Below are positions 14,273 to 19,588 of a stretch of DNA of 19,588 bases, piece after piece (within the stretch, counting starts at the first letter, position 1; the number at the start of each line of letters is the position of its first letter). The notes beneath the pieces are model-generated. The model searched no databases. It saw only the letters and a program-made list of their open reading frames with translations, and was not told where the DNA came from. Made by a program: the position numbers and the translations under genes. Origin of the DNA: Olsenella uli (GTDB lineage Bacteria > Actinomycetota > Coriobacteriia > Coriobacteriales > Atopobiaceae); the NCBI RefSeq assembly GCF_901212655.1, contig NZ_CAAKON010000031.1:9-19596 (forward strand), given 5' to 3'.

Positions 14273-16093
14273 ATGGGCAAAATGGAAGAGCCATCCCGCA
14301 GACGCAGCGCCGTGTCGCGGCTGCTCGATTTCGCCGGGCCGCGCAAAGCACTCACCTACCTGGGTTGCACGCTTTCCGCGATCTCCATGGTCGTGGGGTT
14401 CGGGCCCTACGTGTGCATCTGGCTGGTGGCGCGCGATCTTATTGCCGTGGCTCCCAACTGGAGCACGGCTACGAGTATCGCGATGTACGGCTGGTGGGCG
14501 CTTGGGTTTTCCGTCGTGTCTATCCTGCTGTACTTCGCAGGACTCATGTGCACGCATCTGGCGGCGTTTCGCTGCGCGGCGAACATGCGCAAGAGGGCGA
14601 CCGAGCATCTGATGCACACGAGCCTGGGGTATTTCGACACGCATGCGAGTGGTGCGCTGCGGCGCGTGGTTGACGGCTGCGCGACGGAGACGGAGGGAAT
14701 GCTTGCCCACAAGCTGCCCGATACCGCAGGTTCGGTGGCGATGACCATGGGCATGCTGGTACTGTTTTTCGTGTTCGACTGGCGGCTGGGTCTTGCATGC
14801 CTGGTGCCGGTGTTCCTTTCGCTCATCTGCATGTTCTACATGATGGGCGGGCGCGGCATGGAATTCATGACGAAGTACATGGAATCCCTCGTCAAGATGA
14901 ACAAGACGGGCACCGAGTACGTGCGCGGCATTCCCGTGGTAAAGGTGTTCCAGCAGACGGTGCACTCATTCAAGGCGTTCCATGATGCCATTGAGGAGTT
15001 CACCCGTCTTGCGCAGGACTATGCGGTGAGATGGTGTCGCACGCCGCAGTCATTGTCGTTGACTATCATCAACGGGGTGGCGCTGTTCTTGGTGCCAGTG
15101 GCTATTCTTCTGGCGCCGGGTGAAGGCGATTTTGGCGCGTTTCTGGCCAACTTCGCGTTCTACGCCATCTTTTCGGCGGTCATCCCCACTGCCATGACGC
15201 GCGTGATGTTCATGTCGGATGCGCTGCAGTCGGCCACCGATGCGGTGAACCGCGTGGAAGAGGTGCTGGCGGCTCCGACGATAAAGGCACCCGCCGCGCC
15301 GAAGGAGCCGGCCGATAACTCCATCGTCTTCGAAGATGTGAGCTTTACGTACGAAGGAGCTCATGAGCCTGCGCTGTCCCATGTGAGCTTCAGCGTGCCG
15401 GCGGGGTCGACCGTGGCGTTGGTGGGGCCGTCCGGCGGAGGCAAGACCACGGCGGCCAGCCTGGTGCCTCGTTTTTGGGACGCATGCGCGGGGCGCGTAC
15501 TGGTGGGCGGCGTGGACGTGCGGAGCATGGAACCGCGCAGGCTGATGGAGCACGTTGCGTTCGTGTTCCAGACAAACCGCCTGTTCAAGCAGAGCGTGCT
15601 CGAGAACGTGCGAGCGGCGCGGCCCGATGCCACGCGCGAAGAGGTCGTCCGCGCGCTTTCCGCCGCCCAATGCGACGACATTATAGAGAAGCTGCCCGAC
15701 GGCGTGGATACCGTATACGGCGCGGCGGGCGCCCATTTCTCCGGCGGCGAGGTGCAGCGGCTCATGCTGGCGCGCACCATTATGAAAGACGCGCCCATTG
15801 TGGTGCTGGACGAGGCCACGGCCTTCGCCGATCCGGAAAACGAGGTCAAGATACAAAAGGCGTTCTCCGAACTGGCAAGCGGGCGCAGTGGCGAGAAGCG
15901 CACGGTGTTGATGGTGGCGCACCGACTGTCCACCGTACGCAATGCCGACAAGATCGTGGTGCTGGACGCCGGACGTATGGCGGAACAGGGAACCCATGAC
16001 GAGCTGCTGGCGGCGGGCGGCCTGTACGCACGTATGTGGGCGGACTACGAGCGCGCTGTCAGCTGGAAAATCACGTCCGAGGAGGTGGCGTAG
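14273..16093 (+). CDS. ABC transporter half-transporter 1 (exporter fold; YbtP/IrtA-like)
   Basis: This 606-residue protein starts at ATG 14273 with CGGAGG 6 bases upstream. Residues about 20-330 form the six-helix membrane domain; the segment TEYVRGIPVVKVFQQTVHSF is characteristic of siderophore-type exporter-fold importers such as YbtPQ and IrtAB. The nucleotide-binding domain follows: Walker A GPSGGGKTT at 385-393, signature SGGEVQR at 490, Walker B VVLDEA with D513/E514, and H-loop H550. The D-loop reads AFADPE instead of the usual SALDPE. It stops exactly where the next gene starts, so the two are co-translated and most likely form a heterodimer. Import of an iron-chelate is inferred from family likeness and from the AraC, ECF and DtxR surroundings; drug export is the alternative. 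Confidence 0.93.
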   Translation: MGKMEEPSRRRSAVSRLLDFAGPRKALTYLGCTLSAISMVVGFGPYVCIWLVARDLIAVAPNWSTATSIAMYGWWALGFSVVSILLYFAGLMCTHLAAFRCAANMRKRATEHLMHTSLGYFDTHASGALRRVVDGCATETEGMLAHKLPDTAGSVAMTMGMLVLFFVFDWRLGLACLVPVFLSLICMFYMMGGRGMEFMTKYMESLVKMNKTGTEYVRGIPVVKVFQQTVHSFKAFHDAIEEFTRLAQDYAVRWCRTPQSLSLTIINGVALFLVPVAILLAPGEGDFGAFLANFAFYAIFSAVIPTAMTRVMFMSDALQSATDAVNRVEEVLAAPTIKAPAAPKEPADNSIVFEDVSFTYEGAHEPALSHVSFSVPAGSTVALVGPSGGGKTTAASLVPRFWDACAGRVLVGGVDVRSMEPRRLMEHVAFVFQTNRLFKQSVLENVRAARPDATREEVVRALSAAQCDDIIEKLPDGVDTVYGAAGAHFSGGEVQRLMLARTIMKDAPIVVLDEATAFADPENEVKIQKAFSELASGRSGEKRTVLMVAHRLSTVRNADKIVVLDAGRMAEQGTHDELLAAGGLYARMWADYERAVSWKITSEEVA

Positions 16094-17827
16094 ATGTCTA
16101 TCAAAGAGAAATACGGCCTCACCGACGAGGGCGTGCGCAATGTCAAGCTGGGTGCCGCGTGGACGGCGATATCGAACGTCGCGGTGTTTGCGGGCGTGGG
16201 AATCCTGTTCCTCGCGATGGGGGCGTTTGTCGACCATGCGATAAGCGGCGCGCCGCTGCCCGATCTTCTGCCGTATCTGGCGGGGCTTGTCGTGTTCATA
16301 GTGGCGCTGTTCGTCACCGAGTACTTCGCCTACTACTACCAGTACGGCGTCATCTACAACGAGAGCGGCCGACAGCGCATCGGGCTGGCTGAGCGTCTAC
16401 GGAAGCTCCCGCTGTCGTTTTTCGGGCGGCGAGATCTGGCCGACCTCACCGAGACCATCATGGGTGACGTGAAAACCATCGAGCATGCCTACAGCCATGT
16501 GCTGCCCGAGCTGTACGGTGCCTACATCATGCTGGGCGTGGCAGCGGTGGACTTGCTGGTGTTCGACTGGCGACTGGCCATAGCGGCGCTGTGGAGCGCG
16601 CCGGTAGCGCTGGGACTGCTGTTCGGTGCGCGGGGCATCCTAGCGCCACTCATGCGCGAGACGCGTATGAGGAACATTGTCGTGTCCGACGACATCCAGG
16701 AAGCACTTGAGTGCGTGCGCGAAGTGCGCGCCACCAACCAGGAGGAACGCTATCTCGAACATATCCGCGCCGACGTGGACGCTGCCGAAAAGCAGACCAT
16801 CAAAGGCGAGCTTATGACTGGCGTCTTTGTGAACGGCGCGCAGATCGTGCTGCGTCTGGGGCTTGCCACCACGATCTTGGCGGGCGCTGCGTTCGTGCTC
16901 GACGGCACCTGCAGCTTCATGACGCTGTTCTGCTTCTTGCTGGTGGTGTCGCGCATCTACGCGCCGTTCGACCAGTGTCTCATGCTCATCGCCGAGCTGT
17001 TCGCGGCGAAGACGGCGAGCGCTCGTATGAAGAGTTTCTTCGAGGAGCCCCTGGCTCAAGGAGGCAGCGATTACGCACCGCAGGGTCACGACATCGTGTT
17101 CGACGATGTGTCGTTTTCCTATGGCGGCGGCGATCAGGTTCTCTCGCACGTGCAATTCACGGCGCGCGAGGGCGAGGTCACCGCGCTCGAAGGACCGAGC
17201 GGTTCGGGCAAGTCGACGTGCGCGAAGCTCGCATGCCGCTTCTGGGACGCAACGTCCGGCCGCGTGACCATAGGCGGCGTGGACGTGGCGACGGTCGACC
17301 CCGAGGTGCTGTTGGGGGACTTTTCCATGGTGTTCCAGGACGTCGTGCTGTTCGACGACACCGTAATGGGCAATATCCGCCTGGGCAGGCGCGGGGCCAC
17401 CGACGAGGAAGTGCTCGCCGCGGCGCGGGCTGCCAACTGCGATGAGTTCGTCTCCCGCATGCCACAGGGCTACGCCACGATGATCGGCGAGAACGGGGCG
17501 CGCCTTTCCGGCGGCGAGCGCCAGCGGATCTCAATTGCGCGGGCGTTGCTCAAGGGTGCGCCTATCGTATTGCTCGACGAGGCAACCGCGTCGCTTGACG
17601 TGGAGAACGAGACGGAGGTGCAGCAGGCGCTCTCGAGGCTGCTCGCCGGCAAGACCGTCATCGTGATCGCCCATCGCATGCGCACGGTGGCGAACGCCGA
17701 CAAGGTGGTGGTGCTCGACTCCGGACGCGTTGTCGAGCAGGGCGCCCCGGCCGCGCTTATGGAGCGGGACGGCCTGTTCGCCCGTATGGTCCACCTTCAG
17801 CAGGAAAGCGCCCAATGGGCCTTATAG
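16094..17827 (+). CDS. ABC transporter half-transporter 2 (exporter fold; YbtQ/IrtB-like)
   Basis: This 577-residue partner of the upstream half-transporter has an ATG directly abutting the previous TAG, with GAGGAGG about 8 bases upstream inside the first gene. The membrane domain occupies about residues 20-310, and the RNIVVSDDIQEALECVREVR stretch is typical of the second siderophore-type subunit. The nucleotide-binding domain shows Walker A GPSGSGKST at 367-375, signature LSGGERQR at 471-478, Walker B VLLDEATASLD with D495/E496, and H-loop H527. Motifs are canonical, so this subunit should be catalytically competent. Its stop runs into a 14-bp tandem repeat. Substrate direction (import of metal chelates versus export) is inferred only. 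Confidence 0.93.
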   Translation: MSIKEKYGLTDEGVRNVKLGAAWTAISNVAVFAGVGILFLAMGAFVDHAISGAPLPDLLPYLAGLVVFIVALFVTEYFAYYYQYGVIYNESGRQRIGLAERLRKLPLSFFGRRDLADLTETIMGDVKTIEHAYSHVLPELYGAYIMLGVAAVDLLVFDWRLAIAALWSAPVALGLLFGARGILAPLMRETRMRNIVVSDDIQEALECVREVRATNQEERYLEHIRADVDAAEKQTIKGELMTGVFVNGAQIVLRLGLATTILAGAAFVLDGTCSFMTLFCFLLVVSRIYAPFDQCLMLIAELFAAKTASARMKSFFEEPLAQGGSDYAPQGHDIVFDDVSFSYGGGDQVLSHVQFTAREGEVTALEGPSGSGKSTCAKLACRFWDATSGRVTIGGVDVATVDPEVLLGDFSMVFQDVVLFDDTVMGNIRLGRRGATDEEVLAAARAANCDEFVSRMPQGYATMIGENGARLSGGERQRISIARALLKGAPIVLLDEATASLDVENETEVQQALSRLLAGKTVIVIAHRMRTVANADKVVVLDSGRVVEQGAPAALMERDGLFARMVHLQQESAQWAL

Positions 17828-17848
17828 GGAATCCCTTATAGGGAATCG
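17821..17848. repeat. 14-bp tandem duplication covering the ABC gene stop
   Basis: CTTATAGGGAATCC (17821-17834) is followed at once by CTTATAGGGAATCG (17835-17848), identical in 13 of 14 positions. The first copy contains the TAG stop. GGGAATCCC across the join is a palindrome. Directly upstream GCCCAATGGGC (17810-17820) can form a small hairpin. Confidence 0.8.
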
Positions 17849-17873
17849 TCGGGGTTCTGACGAGGGTTCTGCC

Positions 17874-17960
17874 CGTCTCCGCTTCCGTGATTCCTCCGAG
17901 GACCACCTCGAGGCAATCCTCGTCATCTACGCCGAGCGCGGGCGGCAACACGACATCGAG
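17874..17960 (+). pseudogene. N-terminal remnant of a DtxR-like metal-dependent repressor
   Basis: The plus-strand frame at 17874 reads RLRFRDSSEDHLEAILVIYA, then ERGRQHDIE. The RDSSEDHLEAILVI segment matches the first helix of DtxR/MntR/IdeR family regulators (typically SxEDYLEAIYxL). The recognition helix, metal ligands and dimer domain are all missing, because similarity stops at 17960 where a 15-bp-arm hairpin begins. No start codon with a ribosome binding site is visible. The position just after the ABC genes fits a lost local iron or manganese repressor. The stretch is short, but the pattern is distinctive. Confidence 0.55.
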
Positions 17961-17998
17961 CGGCGGCGATGGCGCCAGGCATCGCGCCATCGCCGCCG
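17961..17998. terminator. Perfect 15-bp-arm GC hairpin between convergent genes
   Basis: CGGCGGCGATGGCGC (17961-17975) and GCGCCATCGCCGCCG (17984-17998) are exact inverted copies around an 8-base loop. It lies between the plus-strand ABC operon and the minus-strand methyltransferase and could stop transcription both ways. No T run follows on either strand, so a REP-like or insertion-scar role is also possible. Confidence 0.5.
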
Positions 17999-18158
17999 AA
18001 CCCCGCGACTCTGAGATGCGGCGTCTGCCGCTCCGAAAGAAGCAGGGCATGACAGCCGAATCAGCGGGATGCCGCCCGTTCGCCAGGATCCCCGTGCCGA
18101 TCCAGGACACCTACTCGATGGCGGAGATGGCGACACTACTGTGCGAAGCAGGAGCGGT
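17999..18158. other. Intergenic sequence with no supportable gene
   Basis: A plus-strand open frame here contains DTYSMAEMATLLCEAG, faintly like a MerR-type helix. It has no start site and runs antisense into the methyltransferase. I see nothing else. Confidence 0.4.
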
Positions 18159-19016
18159 CTACGAACTAAGCTGCCCCTGCCCTTCTCTCACATACACCAT
18201 CTTCACCATGCGCAATCGATCGGATACGCTCATGCTGAGTTTCGTGGAGAGCTTCAGCCCGGCCTTGTCGATGTGGCGGTAATAGGGCTCTTCCGCAACG
18301 GCGCAAGCGTCACCGCCGATTCTCCGGGCGAGCTCCGCCGCGGAATCCACGCAGAAGAACATTCTTGCGTCGGCATGACCCATCTGCTTCATGTATTTCT
18401 TCCGCATCATGCCCATTCCGATTCTGCTCACGCCGTCGAACGCCACCTCCACATTCCCGAAGCCGTGCAGCATCCGCAGAAGGGCGATCACCTTCTCCTT
18501 TTCGAAATAATGGAACAGGCCGCCGGCGGTAACCAACACCGGCGCATCCGGCGCGTCAACGCGAATCCGCCCGATCCAGTCGCCCGAAAAGGCGTCGCCG
18601 GCAAGGTAAGTTTGCCGTTCCGGCTTCGGAAGCAGCGTCCTTCGATACGCCATTACTCCCGGCAGGTCGACGGCATACCAGCGGGTATGCCCATTGTCGT
18701 TTCTGCAATAGGTGGTCTCCAGACCGCACCCCAGCTCCGCGATCACGCCGCCCGGCTTGCGGCGAAGGAAATGCCGGATGCATCGGTCCATGTTGGCGGA
18801 ACGGGAGGCAGAAGCCAGCAGGGTGTACTGGCTCTGGGAGCCTTTGTCCGCGAGGCCTTCCGGCAGCGCGTCTTTCAGCGACAGAGCCTTTTCGTCATGC
18901 AGAATGTTCGGGAAATGCTCACTGGCGTAGATCCTACCCAGCATCGGGATGAACAAGCTGTTCTCTATAGCGCTGAATTCTGGCACGCAGTCCCTCCCCG
19001 CAAAACAAAGACTCAT
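18159..19016 (-). CDS. Class I SAM-dependent methyltransferase (LCMT/PF04072-like)
   Basis: This 285-residue minus-strand protein has an N-terminal IENSLFIPMLGRIYASEHFP, then ILHDEKALSL, the signature of bacterial leucine-carboxyl-methyltransferase-like (PF04072) O-methyltransferases. The SAM site follows: motif I AELGCGLETT at 93-102, acidic motif II at D117 (WYAVDLPGV), GDAF near 140 and a TAGGLFHYF beta-strand segment. Substrates of this family are small molecules or polyketide-like compounds, and the one here is unknown. The ATG at 19016 lacks a clear ribosome binding site, and the frame is open for several codons further upstream. The true start could differ, but homology begins right after it. 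It converges on the ABC operon and has no obvious functional partner in view. Confidence 0.88.
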   Translation of the reverse strand: MSLCFAGRDCVPEFSAIENSLFIPMLGRIYASEHFPNILHDEKALSLKDALPEGLADKGSQSQYTLLASASRSANMDRCIRHFLRRKPGGVIAELGCGLETTYCRNDNGHTRWYAVDLPGVMAYRRTLLPKPERQTYLAGDAFSGDWIGRIRVDAPDAPVLVTAGGLFHYFEKEKVIALLRMLHGFGNVEVAFDGVSRIGMGMMRKKYMKQMGHADARMFFCVDSAAELARRIGGDACAVAEEPYYRHIDKAGLKLSTKLSMSVSDRLRMVKMVYVREGQGQLSS

Positions 19017-19393
19017 GATTATTCGGCTATGACTGCCTTCCGAACTGCGCGGGCGTGCAGCCCTTGCCTCCTCCGGAGTGCCCCTGTGAGCATGCCGGGC
19101 TCGGAGCAGCCCGCCGCTCTGCCGGCCTCGGGTATTGTGATGCCGGCCTTGAATCCCTAGTATCTTTCACCGCTCATTATAGGTTAAAGTTACTCACGTC
19201 TAACAATCATGCAAAAGAAGGTTCACACATGCCCGTCGCTATCGTTCTTGCCCGTTGTCCTCGCGGCTGAGGCTGCCAAGCAAGGAGCCGGCAGCAGCGA
19301 TACAACTCCCGGGCGCGCTCTCGCAGAAGTGCTCGAGCGAGATGGGATCGCCCATGAGAAATCGATCCAATTTGCCTTCCGTCATGAAGTAAT

Positions 19394-19429
19394 GCCCTCA
19401 TTGCCTCCCGATTTAGAGGCAATGAGGGC
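19394..19429. terminator. Perfect 14-bp-arm hairpin
   Basis: GCCCTCATTGCCTC (19394-19407) and GAGGCAATGAGGGC (19416-19429) are exact inverted copies around an 8-base loop. There is no long T run on either side; the minus-strand flank (ATTACTT) is slightly T-rich. It may be a terminator for an unseen transcript. Confidence 0.5.
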
Positions 19430-19456
19430 GCCATAGCGACAACTATGGGCAAAATC

Positions 19457-19488
19457 GAGTAGAGCTACTCACACTCTTTCATGTGAGT
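19457..19488. repeat. Adjoining small inverted repeats
   Basis: GAGTA (19457-19461) pairs with TACTC (19466-19470). Overlapping that, ACTCACA (19467-19473) pairs exactly with TGTGAGT (19482-19488) around an 8-base loop and is followed by TT. The overlapping arms could form mutually exclusive structures or an operator. Confidence 0.45.
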
Positions 19489-19588
19489 TTGACGCAGCGT
19501 CTGGTTGCATGCCGAATGTTAGTGTCAGGCCCCACCTGAACCAATGACGGCAGAGTCCCTAGGTGTTTAGTGCCAACAGGTTGTTTAC

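Larger units (their letters stand above)
19017..19588. other. Largely non-coding right end with hairpins and a possible leader peptide
   Basis: There is no convincing full gene. AAGAAGG precedes an ATG at 19230 that gives a 13-codon peptide (MPVAIVLARCPRG). A larger overlapping frame from 19209 contains TPGRALAEVLERDGIAHEKS, faintly like the start of a HigA/XRE antitoxin, but runs through a hairpin and ends at 19436. Both may be decayed. Nothing recognisable is seen after 19490. Confidence 0.4.

Noticed and set aside
18090..18175. Possible MerR-type helix (TYSMAEMATLL) on the plus strand
   Set aside because: The match is about ten residues, lacks a start and continues antisense into the methyltransferase.
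18069..19160. 363-codon plus-strand frame across the right-hand gene
   Set aside because: It is antisense to a methyltransferase with clear SAM motifs, and its own translation has no recognisable features.
19511..19588. Possible insertion-sequence end at the right edge
   Set aside because: Short inverted pieces such as CAGG/CCTG occur, but I cannot match them to a known terminal repeat and no transposase frame is visible.

Overview
The window is GC-rich bacterial DNA with strong Shine-Dalgarno sites and LPxTG sortase motifs, so it comes from a high-GC Gram-positive. The second gyrase-like gene pair, the LPQTG surface proteins, and the AraC / ECF-type / paired-ABC locus are most like Coriobacteriia (Collinsella, Olsenella, Eggerthella relatives). 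That placement is an inference from protein character only; no rRNA or tRNA gene is present.

Layout, left to right. (1) 1-970: the start of a truncated ABC-2-type permease (minus) diverges from a membrane-anchored XRE-type regulator (plus). (2) 987-2779: a short regulator-like C-terminal remnant overlaps, through TAATG, the start of an unusual three-part flavoprotein (flavodoxin-like, SCP2-like, four-helix membrane domain). (3) 2949-7229: a two-gene type II topoisomerase operon (GyrB/ParE-like, then GyrA/ParC-like). (4) 7330-7883: a CpeT/CpcT-like gene broken by a one-base frameshift at a C run. (5) 8065-11046: a 993-residue sortase-anchored beta-helix surface protein with a run of ten C just after its signal peptide, a likely phase-variation switch. 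(6) 11047-13090: an accessory scar zone holding a strong hairpin, the tail of a second LPQTG protein, the C-terminal third of an MFS transporter, one end of an IS66-family element, the N-terminus of an EcfT protein fused in frame to the IS66 remnant, and the tail of a likely ECF S component. (7) 13124-17827: an AraC-type regulator (minus) diverges from two ABC exporter-fold half-transporters that resemble the YbtPQ/IrtAB siderophore pair. The space between them carries a perfect 8-bp inverted repeat and a second GTTA...TAAC site. (8) 17828-18158: a 14-bp tandem repeat, a roughly 26-codon DtxR-like remnant and a perfect 15-bp-arm hairpin. (9) 18159-19016: a PF04072-like SAM methyltransferase (minus). 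(10) 19017-19588: non-coding or decayed DNA with two more perfect hairpins.

Working together: the AraC gene, the two ABC half-transporters and the broken ECF and DtxR remnants look like one iron or metal-chelate uptake locus that has lost its ECF module and its local metal repressor. The two ABC genes and the AraC gene are intact. The topoisomerase pair is an ordinary operon. The recurring theme is gene remnants at junctions, alongside one intact, possibly switchable adhesin. I do not see a complete new defence or mobile system. The best leads are the C10 switch, the three-part flavoprotein, and the ABC locus with its operator candidates.
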